The position numbers and the translations under genes are program-made. Positions 47,401 to 55,189 of a stretch of 64,000 nt of DNA are shown piece after piece (position 1 is the stretch's first letter; every line of letters begins with the position of its first letter). The notes below the pieces were generated by a model that made no database searches, was not told the origin of the DNA, and saw only the letters and a program-made list of their open reading frames with translations. Source of the stretch: OLB11 sp041392835 (lineage in GTDB: Bacteria > Bacteroidota > Bacteroidia > Chitinophagales > Chitinophagaceae). The stretch is taken from contig JAWKLF010000010.1 in NCBI GenBank assembly GCA_041392835.1, forward strand, positions 1 through 64,000. The letters are read 5' to 3'.

Positions 47401-47836
47401 AGATAAATTTATCTTTACTCGTTTTGAGCCAGCAGGCATGGTAGATCATCCTAATATTAAAAATGCCACCTCTATAGTTGACTATATCTTTAGAGCATTG
47501 GGCTATGAGTATCTAAGTCGTACAGATTTAGTACATGTACAAACCCCCATAGGCAATACAGGGCAAGATGAATGGGATATACCTGTAGATGGCAACGAAG
47601 AGCTTTCTAATGTGCGTGTAACTGCCTTGTCGGCCAAGCCAGAACATAAACCTACCAGTAGCGAAGCTACTCCAGAACAAGTGGCTTCTATAATGATGAT
47701 GAGCGATGCCGATAAAAAGAAAATGATGGGTACCAGTGCAGATGCACCGCTTTGTAGAAGTTGTGGCAATATTACCCAACGCAATGGCACTTGCTATATG
47801 TGTACTAATTGTGGCACCACTACAGGATGTAGCTAA
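44495..47836 (+). CDS. nrdJ: Adenosylcobalamin-dependent ribonucleotide reductase
   Basis: A 1113-residue class II enzyme reducing ribonucleotides with a cobalamin-derived radical. Landmarks: NQSCAPNSPQWFNTGLH (substrate region), GTNFSSIRGEGEKLSGGG, the active-site ASNPCSEYMFLDNTACNL (Asn-Cys-Glu), and APTGTIGLVMDCDTTGVEPD. A C-terminal zinc-ribbon/redox tail holds two CxxC pairs (CRSCG, CYMCTNCG) that regenerate the active site. Full length for the long NrdJ form. It is the last clear core gene before the second accessory block. Confidence 0.95.
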   Translation: MSKKSTSKGLKFSRFYTSDSVQVFDQFEYDYRTSVIKNPNGEVVFEMTNVEVPKHWSQIATDILAQKYFRKAGVPQEDGSLGRETSVKQVAHRMADCWRQWGEKYNYFNDQTDAQIFYDELVYTILNQSCAPNSPQWFNTGLHTAYGITGKPQGHYFVNPKTGELSKSQNAYERPQPHACFILSVDDDLVNEGGIMDLWVREARIFKYGSGVGTNFSSIRGEGEKLSGGGTSSGLMSFLKIGDRAAGAIKSGGTTRRAAKMVCLDMDHPEIETFINWKVEEEKKVAALIAAGYSHDYEGEAYKTVSGQNSNNSVRVSNDFFEALQNNEDWHLKGRSDGKVMKKVPAKDIWEQIAYAAWRCADPGLQYDTTINEWHTCPEGGKIRASNPCSEYMFLDNTACNLASMNLRKFYNEDTNVFDVEGYEYVTRLWTVVLEISVLMAQFPSKEVAQLSYDYRTLGLGYANLGSLLMIQGIPYDSEKARGIAGALTAIMTGVAYKTSAEMAQYLGTFSKYEANKKHMLRVMRNHRAAAYDAHEAYENIDIKPQGIKAQYCPDYLLKAATKAWDDAVQYGEKYGYRNAQATVIAPTGTIGLVMDCDTTGVEPDFALVKFKKLSGGGYFKIINQSIPTALKNLGYTEKDADAIVKYAKGHGTFAGAPYINHQSLSDKGFIAAELKKLDKAVESAFDIAFVFNHFTLGDECLQRIGFNQEDYLKPTFSLLHELGFKSEEIEKANQYVCGTMMLEGAPALKEEHLPVFDCANKCGKKGERFIHHTGHIRMMGATQPFISGAISKTINLPNEASIEDIKECYKLSWELGLKANALYRDGSKLSQPLSNKSDSQNDKKENLDEEVSKIAESVIHDLGKLTIDELLEEVNKRVQASPDTKLKRQLSRIVERKTLPAKRRGYTIKSKVGGQAVFLRTGEYSDGTLGEIFIDMSKEGATMRSMLNCFAIAVSIGLQYGVPLEEFVDKFIFTRFEPAGMVDHPNIKNATSIVDYIFRALGYEYLSRTDLVHVQTPIGNTGQDEWDIPVDGNEELSNVRVTALSAKPEHKPTSSEATPEQVASIMMMSDADKKKMMGTSADAPLCRSCGNITQRNGTCYMCTNCGTTTGCS

Positions 47837-47972
47837 AAAGTATATTGGAAGTATGATGCCAATTTGATTGGTATCACAGACCCAATCTTATTGTGGCAAA
47901 TGCCAATTAGATAGGTGCTTCAATGTATCGGAAACTTTAGTATAATCGGTTTCCAGAATTACTGGACGGTTC

Positions 47973-48034
47973 AGACAACAGCGTTGTTTTCATGCTGGGG
48001 TCTTTCAGGCCGCACAAAAACTTAGTTGTTGGCG
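47973..48034. repeat. attC-like short palindrome (degenerate copy)
   Basis: Left box AGACAAC, right box GTTGGCG (48028). Between them a hairpin GTTTTCATGC...GGTCTTTCAGGCC...CACAAAAAC, a diverged copy of the three near-identical sites at 49211, 51468 and 57275. It is the left edge of the DUF4268 unit, and its left neighbour is nrdJ-side DNA. Confidence 0.6.
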
Positions 48035-48059
48035 GTTCGGCTTTCTGTTTCTTTGTTTT

Positions 48060-48995
48060 TCATAAGTTTATTTGTGTTACGAGTTTTGAAAATGTGTCTC
48101 GGAACTTGATTGTATTGTCAACAAGCCAATCTAAAGCTTCGTCAACTTTTTTAGGGTCGTTAAAGTCAGTTGGATGTAGCAACACAATCACTTTGTCTCT
48201 ATTTTCTGGGTTAGGATTCCATTGTAAAGGCTGTCCGACAGCTGTTTCTATTTCAGTCTTTTTACTTTTTAAAAATGGAAGCATTGTGTCAGCAATTTTG
48301 TTTCCAATATAAACTCTAACGCCAACTGTATTTACATCTGTGTTACAAGTGTTGGAAATATGAATGTTGCTTTTCCCTAAACTTACGTCAAACCAATATT
48401 GTGGACGTGGTGTCTGTAAAGAAGGAATTTTCTTTGTCTTTGCAAGTTTGTTTTTAAACTTATTCCAAAATTCAAATTGAAATTTTCTGTTGTCAGAAAG
48501 TTCTTCGTTTGCTTTAGACCTTGCTGCTTGTCTAACTGCCTGGTTTGGTTTACTCACAATATTGAAACGTAAAGCTGCATTGCTGTTGTCAATTTGCCAA
48601 AGCTCAACTTGTACACCGAAAATTGAAATTTGGTCAGATGTGTGGTCGTTTAACCAATCAAGTGCTTTTTTGTGTTCTTCCGTGAATTCTGTCGCTATCC
48701 AAATAATTGTTGAAGCGTCAAGAACCGAAGCATAAGTTATCGCTTTGCCTAAATGGTCATGGTTAGTTTTTTCAAGTTGGTTTTCAATAACAACATATTG
48801 TCCTGTTCCTGTGTCTTTAGCCAAGATGTCCGCAGAGTAAGGCCCAACAGTAACTTCTGTGTTTTCAACCTCAAGTTCAAGTCCGAGTGCTTTGTTAAGT
48901 TCTGAAATATTGTTTGCAAGCCAAGGTGTAAAGTCTCTGGCTTCGTTTGTCCATTTTTGTCGTGCTGGTACTGTTTTTAAGATTCCAAATTCCAT
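48060..48995 (-). CDS. DUF4268 nuclease-like protein (cassette cargo)
   Basis: A 311-residue protein of the DUF4268 family. The N-terminal half has a PD-(D/E)xK-like pattern: YSADILAKD (Asp), VVIENQLEK (Glu-x-Gln) and DHLGKAITYASV. The C-terminal half (FWNKFKNKL... to VGVRVYIGNKIADTML) is the DUF4268 region itself. Such proteins are predicted DNA-cleaving or DNA-binding enzymes, sometimes associated with restriction systems; activity here is inferred. The frame is intact. It is the sole gene in the unit bounded by 48029 and 49032, whose ends GTTGGC and GCTAAC are near-complements. Confidence 0.8.
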   Translation of the reverse strand: MEFGILKTVPARQKWTNEARDFTPWLANNISELNKALGLELEVENTEVTVGPYSADILAKDTGTGQYVVIENQLEKTNHDHLGKAITYASVLDASTIIWIATEFTEEHKKALDWLNDHTSDQISIFGVQVELWQIDNSNAALRFNIVSKPNQAVRQAARSKANEELSDNRKFQFEFWNKFKNKLAKTKKIPSLQTPRPQYWFDVSLGKSNIHISNTCNTDVNTVGVRVYIGNKIADTMLPFLKSKKTEIETAVGQPLQWNPNPENRDKVIVLLHPTDFNDPKKVDEALDWLVDNTIKFRDTFSKLVTQINL

Positions 48996-49025
48996 TGTCT
49001 GATTTTATTTGTAGGGTGTCGTTTA

Positions 49026-49262
49026 AGCTAACCGCAGTCCGTCCAAAAACAACATTTGCTTTCACAAATATAGTTCAATAGAACGCTATTAGAAGCGAAT
49101 TAAGTGAGCTTGAAAAAAAATAGATTTGAAAAAGAATGCCCTTTGATAATTCAATAACAAAATTTTACTGCTTAGCTTATAATCGGTTTCAGCCTGCCCC
49201 GTTTTTCGGGGTTCAACAGCGTTTTCATGCTCGGTCTTCCAGACCGCACGAAAACTTAGTTG
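49026..49262. mobile_element. Fused left and right ends of an insertion element (MITE-like remnant)
   Basis: A left-end sequence (49036 on: GTCCGTCCAAAAAC...AAGTGAGCTTG) shared with 53044 and 56664 abuts at about 49150 a right-end sequence (ATTTTACTGCTTAGC... to TTAGTTG) shared with 51440-51519 and 57215-57326. No coding sequence remains. The composite fills exactly the gap between the AAC box (49032) and the GTT box (49262). Confidence 0.55.
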
Positions 49263-49268
49263 TTGAAC
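49211..49268. repeat. attC-like short palindrome with consensus boxes
   Basis: Left box GTTCAAC (perfect RYYYAAC) and right box GTTGAAC (perfect GTTRRRY). The arms GTTTTCATGC and CACGAAAAC enclose the stem CGGTCT-TCC-AGACCG. At 58 bp it has the size of a classical 59-base element. The same hairpin ends the IS91-type debris at 51468 and 57275. Confidence 0.65.
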
Positions 49269-49374
49269 TAAACCTTCGGTAGCCTGTGTTAATCATTAAT
49301 CAAATATAGTAATAAATTTAGAGTCTAAAAACAAATAATGATGACTAAAAAAAATCAGTAACAGAATTACGATT
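49262..49374 (-). promoter_or_regulatory. Second copy of the 113-bp array-edge repeat
   Basis: 112 of 113 bases match 7908-8020. The leftward promoter elements (TTTG at 49335-49332, TATATTTG at 49308-49301) are intact and point toward the DUF4268 unit. A degenerate tyrosine recombinase gene begins about 30 bases to the right on the opposite strand. Confidence 0.5.
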
Positions 49375-49401
49375 CAATAAAATTTGAATCAAGCTTGTAG
49401 A

Positions 49402-50347
49402 AAGTAGAAGGATTTGAAGCCTTGCTTCTCAGGTTTCAACAACACATTAGCGTGCTTGGTCGAAGCGAAAAAACTTTTGAAAATTATTCACGACATGTGG
49501 CTGCTATGGCTTTGCATTTTCATTGTTTGCCGACTGGTTGGATGAAGAACAGGTTCGTGAATATTTATTCCAATTGCAACAACGAAGCAAAACACCATCA
49601 CAAACTTATTTCAAACACACGGTGTATGGACTGCGTTTTTTACTAAAAGCCGAAGGATTGCCTTATTCATTTTTGCGCCGCCATAAAAAAGATAAAAAAC
49701 TCCCCGTGGTGTTAAGCAAAGAAGGGTTTGGAAAATGCTTTGCCCCAAATTATTAAAACACAAAATACTCATTGGCTTATTGTATGGTTGTGGATTACGA
49801 TGTATGGAAGTACGAAACTTAAAAATTGCTCATCTTGATTTTGATAGAAAACAACTACACATAGTACAAAGCAAAGGAAAAAGATCGCTATGTACCATTG
49901 ACACATTTAATACGTGGTTTAAAACAATATATTGCCAGTGAAAAACCGGAAGAATATCTTTTCAACGGTCAACCCAATGGCGGAGCAGGTGGCGATTTTG
50001 ACTCTCGCTATTCGCAACGTGGTGTGCAATGGGTAGTGAAACAAATTGCCAAAGAAGCAGGCATCTTAAAAGACGTTCCTACCCACAGCATGCCATTCCT
50101 ATGCCGTGCATTTATTGGAAGATGGTTTAAATATTGTTACCTCAAAAATTTATTGGGCCATGAAAACATAGAAACCACCATGGAATATTTGCTCCTGTGC
50201 CAGCTCGAAGACCGAAAAAGTTTTAGTCCATTAGATACTTTGTATGCACGCTTCGCCAAAATGGTATCGGATGTGTTTCGCAATTTAGGCAAGGAGGGTA
50301 GAAAAAATGGATTTGAATGTGCATCAGCTCAACCATTCGTGCTATAA
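49402..50347 (+). pseudogene. Tyrosine recombinase, degenerate (IS91-associated type)
   Basis: Pieces in three frames rebuild a recombinase of about 300 residues. The N-terminal SAM-like part is RFQQHISVLGRSEKTFENYSR, then a core with GLLYGCGLRCMEVRNLKI (box I Arg). A damaged HxxR box reads THSMPFLCRAFIG where THSLRHSFA is expected. An intact KNLLGHENIETTMEY carries the catalytic Tyr. No ATG start is present. In Bacteroidota this gene type often precedes an IS91 transposase, as here. It is probably dead. Its position next to the 113-bp repeat and divergent from the array also mimics an integron integrase, but the sequence is closer to XerC/D-like IS partners. Confidence 0.75.
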
Positions 50348-51306
50348 ATTTGTCGAACCAAGAACTTGGCGGACACAGATACTGTACAAGTTGTGGTACC
50401 ATTCATATTTCATATAACTCATCAGAAACAGACATTGCCCGAAATGCCGAGGCATAAGCGCGAAGCGGGTACAAAAACGAGGCAAGAACTGTTACCTGTG
50501 CCGTACTTCCACGTCGTTTTTACATTGCCTTCAGGTGAATAATCTGTGCATGTACAAACCCAAAAACTTTATGATAGTTTGTTTGAAAGTGCATGGCAAA
50601 GCATAGCGCAATTTGGCAAAACTAAAAATCTACACATGGGCATGATTACGATACTACATACTTGGGGGCAAAACTTATCCTTGCATCCATGTACATTGCA
50701 TTATTCCGGAGGCGGCATAAACGCAAGGCAAATTTGAAAAGATACGAGCCGATGGTAAATATCTATTTAGTGTAAAAAGCGAGTAAAGTTTTTCGTGCTA
50801 AGATGATAGCGAGCTTGCGCAAGCGAGACGCAAACGACAAATTATTATTTGATAAACTGTTCAACAAAAATTAGGTGGTATGCCAAACGCCCATTGGCAA
50901 TACTTCCAGCGTGATAGAATATCTGGGGCGATATACGCACAAGGTGGCCATTAATAGCAGAATAAAAAACCAAAAAAAGCGTCACATTTACTTATAAAGA
51001 TTACAAACAAGGTGGTTCAAAAAAGAGATGACCATAACGCTCAAAGAATTTACACGTCGGTTTACATATTTTACCACATCGCGCTGTACGCATTCGTCAT
51101 TATGGATTTTGAGTAGCACGTGGAAAAGACAAAAACTAAAAAATCTTCAAGCGCAATTAATGCAAGTTGTAAACACAAAAACAGTGGCAACAAAACTGCA
51201 CAAATGTCCATGTTGTAAAACGGGCACCATGATCACAATAGATGTTTTTGGTAAACGCGGTCCACCACAAAAATATTTATTGGTGACACAATCTAATCCT
51301 GCATAA
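50307..51306 (+). pseudogene. IS91-family transposase, degenerate
   Basis: Fragments in several frames match an IS91-type transposase: REQELLPVPYFHVVFTLPSG, LYDSLFESAWQSIAQFG, HTWGQNLSLHP and VIEYLGRYTHK-like text near 50930. The C-terminal part is intact (TWKRQKLKNLQAQLMQ, CPCCKTGTMITI zinc motif, KYLLVTQSNPA). The zinc-binding N-terminus is partly lost. IS91 enzymes move by rolling-circle replication with a Tyr nuclease. The last 190 bases and the following terminus are repeated at 56890-57327. Confidence 0.8.
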
Positions 51307-51467
51307 TGGTGGGTAGGGGAAGGTGTATGAAGAAATGAAATAATGAAACCGTTTTGAACAATATGAAAATAAAATTCATACAAAGCTGTACCTTACAGCT
51401 AAATCGGAACTATTAAAAGTTCGATATCTCCATAATAAAATTTTACTGCTTAGCTTGTAATCGGTTC

Positions 51468-51525
51468 AGCCAACAGCGTTTTCATGCTCGGTCTTCCAGA
51501 CCGCACGAAAACTTAGTTGTTAGCA
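51468..51525. repeat. attC-like short palindrome at the IS91 right end
   Basis: Left box AGCCAAC, right box GTTAGCA (51519). The hairpin is identical to that at 49211. It is directly followed by the arsenic unit, whose first bases GTTAGCAGCAGCTCT are complementary to its last bases AGAGTTGCTGCCAAC (two mismatches). Confidence 0.65.
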
Positions 51526-51542
51526 GCAGCTCTTTTTTCGGA

Positions 51543-51962
51543 TTACAAGTTTTCCGTTACAAATTCTTTGCAATAGTCTTTGATTAGCTCTCTTACTTGG
51601 CGAAACTGTTCTTTAATTTCTTCGTCAGTTCCTGTCGCTTTTGCAGGGTCTGGAAAATTGTAATGGAATTTCTTTGCCTTTGTCGGGAAGAAAGGGCAAC
51701 GTTCTTTGGCATTATCGCAAACTGTAATAACGAAATCAAAATCAATGTTTCGATATTCGTCAATGTTGTTTGAAGTATGCTTGGAAATGTCAATGCCGTC
51801 TTCTTGCATTGTTGCAATTGCTTTCGGATTTACTCCGTGAGTTTCTACTCCTGCACTATAAATTTCTGCGTTGTTTTGTGCAAAATGTCGCAAATAACCT
51901 TCTGCTATTTGGCTTCTGCAACTGTTTCCTGTGCAAAGCACTAAAATTTTCTTTTTGTCCAT
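51543..51962 (-). CDS. arsC: Arsenate reductase, LMW phosphatase type
   Basis: Reduces arsenate to arsenite. A 139-residue protein with the phosphatase loop LCTGNSCRSQ at residues 8-17 and further redox/structural sites ITVCDNAKERCPFFP and NFPDPAKATGTDEE (catalytic Asp). This is the thioredoxin-linked low-molecular-weight phosphatase class. I choose the start MDKKKI at 51962; the longer frame only overlaps the small upstream gene. Last gene of a four-gene leftward operon; no arsenite efflux gene (arsB or acr3) is present in the unit. Confidence 0.92.
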   Translation of the reverse strand: MDKKKILVLCTGNSCRSQIAEGYLRHFAQNNAEIYSAGVETHGVNPKAIATMQEDGIDISKHTSNNIDEYRNIDFDFVITVCDNAKERCPFFPTKAKKFHYNFPDPAKATGTDEEIKEQFRQVRELIKDYCKEFVTENL

Positions 51963-51966
51963 ATTT

Positions 51967-52092
51967 TTAAACGAATAACCAAATGATATTAATAATGCAA
52001 AATTTTGGGTCAAATCCCCAAATCAGTTGTAATACAGTTATTGAAACTGTAATAATTATTGGCTTTTTGTATTTGATAAATTTTTCTTTCAT
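51967..52092 (-). CDS. 41-residue single-span membrane peptide in the ars operon
   Basis: The ATG ending at 52092 lies one base after the stop of the DUF6428 gene, and the TAA (51967-51969) lies four bases before the arsC start. The peptide begins MKEKFIKYKK, followed by a hydrophobic helix (PIIITVSITVLQLIWGF) and a short tail DPKFCIINIIWLFV. Tight packing between two operon genes supports it as real. Function unknown; it might be a membrane partner of ArsC or a remnant of a transporter N-terminus. Confidence 0.55.
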   Translation of the reverse strand: MKEKFIKYKKPIIITVSITVLQLIWGFDPKFCIINIIWLFV

Positions 52093-52093
52093 T

Positions 52094-52564
52094 TTAGCAA
52101 CAACCTGAATTTGGAGAACAAGAATTTTGAGCCGTTTGCAATTCCGATAATTTTACTTTCTGTTTTTCTTGCGGAATACCACATTTATCACTTGCCAAAC
52201 AGTTGGTCGTTTTATTTTGAAGAATAAAGTTTGTTCCGTCAAAAGCCAATGCGTATTTTCCAATCGTATCGCTTTGGTATTCCACTTCAATTTCTGCATC
52301 TTCAATGTCTAACTGCTTTTCAGAAAGTTCAATAATGTGAAGCAATTTTGCTGGTTTTAGGCGGTGATCAAAATCGTCTGCATTCCATAATTGAAAATTT
52401 ACAGTTTTTTCGTTTCGGATAGTTCCACCACAATCAATGAATATTTTGTTTATTATTCCCACTTCCGTAACGTGGAAATGTTCGGGGACAAAAGTTCCGT
52501 TTTCTAATTTGAAAGCCACATTTTCTAATGTTGGCAGAAGTGCTTTTACTTGTGAAAGTTTCAT
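52094..52564 (-). CDS. DUF6428 family protein
   Basis: A 156-residue protein found next to arsR in Bacteroidota arsenic clusters. The core reads FVPEHFHVTEVG and KIFIDCGGTIRNEKTVNFQLW with a His-rich entrance; paired cysteines lie near the C-terminus (SCSPNSGCC). Cys and His residues suggest metal or arsenic binding, but no activity is known to me. I choose the start MKLSQVKALLP at 52564; the longer frame overlaps arsR. It lies between arsR and the membrane peptide. Confidence 0.75.
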   Translation of the reverse strand: MKLSQVKALLPTLENVAFKLENGTFVPEHFHVTEVGIINKIFIDCGGTIRNEKTVNFQLWNADDFDHRLKPAKLLHIIELSEKQLDIEDAEIEVEYQSDTIGKYALAFDGTNFILQNKTTNCLASDKCGIPQEKQKVKLSELQTAQNSCSPNSGCC

Positions 52565-52578
52565 TTTTATTTTTTTGA

Positions 52579-52911
52579 TTAACAACAATTATTTTTCTTT
52601 TCTGTAATTTTAGTTGAAATGCTGCCGAAATACTTTTGCAATTTTTCAATTGCTTTCTCATCAATGCAATAACAAATGGCGTTTCCTTCGATATTTCCTT
52701 TAATCAGTCCTGCGTTTTTGAGTTCTTTCAAGTGTTGCGAAACAGTTGGCTGTGCCAAAGGCAATTCGTTCACAATGTCTCCACAAATACAAGTGTCCAC
52801 TTTTATCAAATACTCAATAATAGCCACTCTTGCAGGGTGTCCAATCGCTTTTGCGAGTGAAGCAATTTCATTTTGTTTGTTCGTAAAATGGTCTGTTTTT
52901 GTTGCACCCAT
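52579..52911 (-). CDS. arsR: ArsR-family repressor
   Basis: A 110-residue winged-helix metalloregulator. The recognition part is LAQPTVSQHLKELKNAGLIKG. The TCICGD motif before it matches the arsenite-binding CxCxD-type cysteines of ArsR, and C-terminal CYC and NNCC could add ligands. It is expected to repress its own operon (arsR, DUF6428, membrane peptide, arsC) until arsenite binds. It is first in the operon, about 130 bases from the right end of the cassette. Confidence 0.9.
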   Translation of the reverse strand: MGATKTDHFTNKQNEIASLAKAIGHPARVAIIEYLIKVDTCICGDIVNELPLAQPTVSQHLKELKNAGLIKGNIEGNAICYCIDEKAIEKLQKYFGSISTKITEKKNNCC

Positions 52912-53043
52912 TTGTTTTATAAATTTTAATATTGCAATATTACGATAAATATTTTCAATTAAACATATTTTTTAACTGTTTTTTCTGTCGTTTTTTTTGT
53001 TCAGTTTGAATTTGACGGTCGGTTCGGTAGAGTTGCTGCCAAC

Positions 53044-53155
53044 GGCAGTTTGTCCAAAAACTACCATTTGTTTCACAAATATACATAAATAAGATACATT
53101 TAAATTCAGAATAAGCGAGCTTGAAAAATGGAAGTTGAAAAGTTGGTTTGAAAAA
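53044..53155. repeat. Insertion-element left end
   Basis: GGCAGTTTGTCCAAAAACTA onward to GGAAGTTGAAAAGTTGG is nearly identical to 56664-56775 and diverged at 49036. It begins directly after the AAC box (53041-53043) of the arsenic unit. It could belong to the IS91-type element or to the IS1182 element on its right; a weak inverted match (TTAGTTTTTAGACAGTTT) at 55045-55062 favours the latter. Confidence 0.5.
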
Positions 53156-54177
53156 TGAAGTCGCATTTTGAAGAAGAATGATTTTGTGAAGTCGATATTT
53201 TGAAAACTAAATAAACAAGTTCTTTGAGGAACTTTTTGAACACATTTTGGTCAATGATGTTGAAGAGTCTGCGTAGGTTGTATGCAGTAAACATGAGTCC
53301 TACATCAGCGCTGGCGCGTTGTTTTCCTCGTTTGGTCATGATGTAATAAAATCCCCATTGTCTCTTGATAATTCCATAAGGATGTTCTACGATGCACTGC
53401 CGTTGTTTGTATGTTTCTTTATCGGCTTCAATGTTTTGTTTGTTGATGGCAATGTAATCTGCATATTCGCTTCGCTCAATGAGACGATTTTTTGTTGGTG
53501 GTGCATTTTGCGAAAGCAGGACGAGTAAGACATGCAGCGGTTTTATAATGTATTACCTGCACACTATTTTTTTTGCTATGATGTTTGGTATATTCTTTTC
53601 CGTTGGTGTGTAAGGTTTGATTTTGAGGACATCTATAAAGGTCATTTTCTTTATCATAAATGAAATGTTCGATGTCGTAATTGGTGTCAGGTGCATGCGA
53701 TGATACAGCCGGAATTGCTACCATGATGTTGACATCCATGTCGAAGGCTTTCTTGATTTCAGAACCTGTGTGATAACCTTTGTCGTAAAGTATGGTTTTG
53801 TTTTTTATGGGGATAATTTCGTTGGTACGCTCAAGCATTTCGCCCATGGCTTTGCTGTCGTTGGTGTTGGTAACAAGGTGATCGATCGGAATTTTGTGTT
53901 CGGCATCGAATACGGTTTGTATGTTGTAAGCTACTTCGGTGATGTTGTTTCGAGTGATGAGTTGGCGAGCATCTGGGTCGCATGTAGAGATTTGCACTTC
54001 GTCCGATTGCTCCAATTGCTGTTGCATGTTTTCATAATTTTTTTTGCGAGCTTGTTGCGTTGCAATATGTTGTTCTATGATTTTTTTGTTTTCCGAATCG
54101 CCATCTTCTTTGCTGAGTGCATCGTTGTATTCGTCCAATTTTTTATCGATGTATTCGATGTGTTGTTTTATTTTATT

Positions 54178-54447
54178 TTACCCCGTAGGATTGTTTAAAT
54201 AATTTTTCAACCTGTTTTTTAAATAGATTTTTCCATTTCCTGATTTTAAATACTTTTCTCTTCTGGTTGCATCTTGTTGATTTAAACAACCTTCCCAATA
54301 GATCAATTGGAAAGGAATTCTGTTTTTGGTGGACGAAACCAAACCTTTATTATGTTGTTCTAATCTTTTATTAATATCAGTTGTGTATCCAGTATAAAGC
54401 ATGTTGTCTTTCTGGCTTTTTAATATATATATGTAGTAATATTTCAT
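54178..54447 (-). CDS. Small GIY-YIG nuclease
   Basis: An 89-residue GIY-YIG domain: YYYIYILKSQKDNMLYTGYT carries the two Tyr motifs (YIYIL and YTGYT), followed by DINKRLEQHNKG (conserved Arg) and LKSGNGKIYLKNRLKNYL. I choose the start MKYYY at 54447. It is intact while the surrounding transposase is broken. The stop and last codons (NNPTG) lie inside the left inverted repeat. UvrC-like or homing-type DNA cleavage is expected from the fold; single-domain versions like this are abundant in Bacteroidota and of unknown purpose. Confidence 0.85.
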   Translation of the reverse strand: MKYYYIYILKSQKDNMLYTGYTTDINKRLEQHNKGLVSSTKNRIPFQLIYWEGCLNQQDATRREKYLKSGNGKIYLKNRLKNYLNNPTG

Positions 54448-54469
54448 AAGTGATGAATCCAACGGGGTG
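54180..54469. mobile_element. 290-bp inverted-repeat unit carrying the GIY-YIG gene
   Basis: Ends: ACCCCGTAGGATT (54180-54192) and the inverted AATCCAACGGGGTG (54456-54469), 12 of 13 bases matching. The unit sits inside the transposase gene between codons for NNFN and NKIKQH, which would be contiguous without it. The gene fills almost the whole unit. Confidence 0.6.
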
Positions 54470-55057
54470 AATTAAAGTTGTTTTTCTTACTGTTTTGAGC
54501 ACGCAGTTTGGTGCTATCGCCAGCGAGCAATTGTCCACCGATGAGTTTAAAATTTTTGGCAATGCTTACGGTGTATTTAAACACTTGTCGAATGGCTTTT
54601 TCATTATCGCGACGAAAGTTTGAGATGGTGTTGTGGTCGGGCACGAGTTGTTTCATGAGCCACATGAGTTCAATGTTTCTTTTGCACTCTTTTTCCAAAA
54701 CTCTCGACGAACGTATTGAATTTAGATAGCCATAGATATATAGCTTCAGTAAATCTTTTGGGTTGTATGGTGGTCGACCTTCGAGCGTTTTTGATTTGAG
54801 TTTGAAATCAAAATCTTCGAGCTTGATACTTTCTACAAATAAATCAATGAGCCTTACTTCGTGCTTTTGGTCAATGATGTTATCGAGAGAATCCGTAAAA
54901 AGATAGCATTGTGAGCGCTCTTTTCCTTGAATGTAAATCATGCTTAAAGGTACTAAAATCAACACTTTCAGCGAAATTTATACAACACTATATTTATCCA
55001 TATTTGGATGATGGATTTGTGTATAAAGTAATGATTTTGAAAATTAGTTTTTAGACA

Positions 55058-55189
55058 GTTTGACGTTTTACGGGTTTAAGAAGTTGGCGATTTATGAGCA
55101 CAAAATTGTCTGCCAGCACTACACTTAATACGAAGCACAAATGTGCATTTAACCACAGAACCGCCAATTTTTTGTAGGTGCTGTTACCT
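55058..55189. repeat. attC-like imperfect palindrome D
   Basis: Left box GTTTGAC (one base off AAC) near 55058-55064, right box GTTACCT (55183-55189). Interior words (GAGCACAAAATTGTC, CATTTAACCAC) relate it to palindromes A and B. The weaker left box may reflect damage from the neighbouring IS1182. Confidence 0.55.

Larger units (their letters stand above)
53106..54941 (-). pseudogene. IS1182-family transposase, split and frameshifted
   Basis: The N-terminal part starts at 54941 (MIYIQGKERSQCYLF) and runs through LEGRPPYNPKDLLKLYIYGY and VPDHNTISNFRRDNEKA to KLRAQNSKKNNFN. The coding is then interrupted by the GIY-YIG element and resumes at NKIKQHIEYIDKKLDEYN. The DDE core follows (YNIQTVFDAEHKIPIDH, LYDKGYHTGSEI). 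A frameshift near 53500 separates the last part (VEHPYGIIKRQWGFYYIMTKRGKQRASADVGLMF), in which the transposase Glu region lies. DDE transposase of the IS1182 family; inactive now. Confidence 0.85.

Noticed and set aside
49262..49268. GAAC at the IS91 end as a classical IS91 target
   Set aside because: Only this copy abuts GAAC; the other three right ends abut GGCG, AGCA and ACCA, so the usual IS91 target rule does not explain the junctions.
49402..50347. The degenerate recombinase as the classical integron integrase IntI
   Set aside because: Position fits, but it is directly followed by an IS91-type transposase, resembles XerC/D-like IS partners and shows no visible IntI-specific insert; the association is more simply an IS91-type element.
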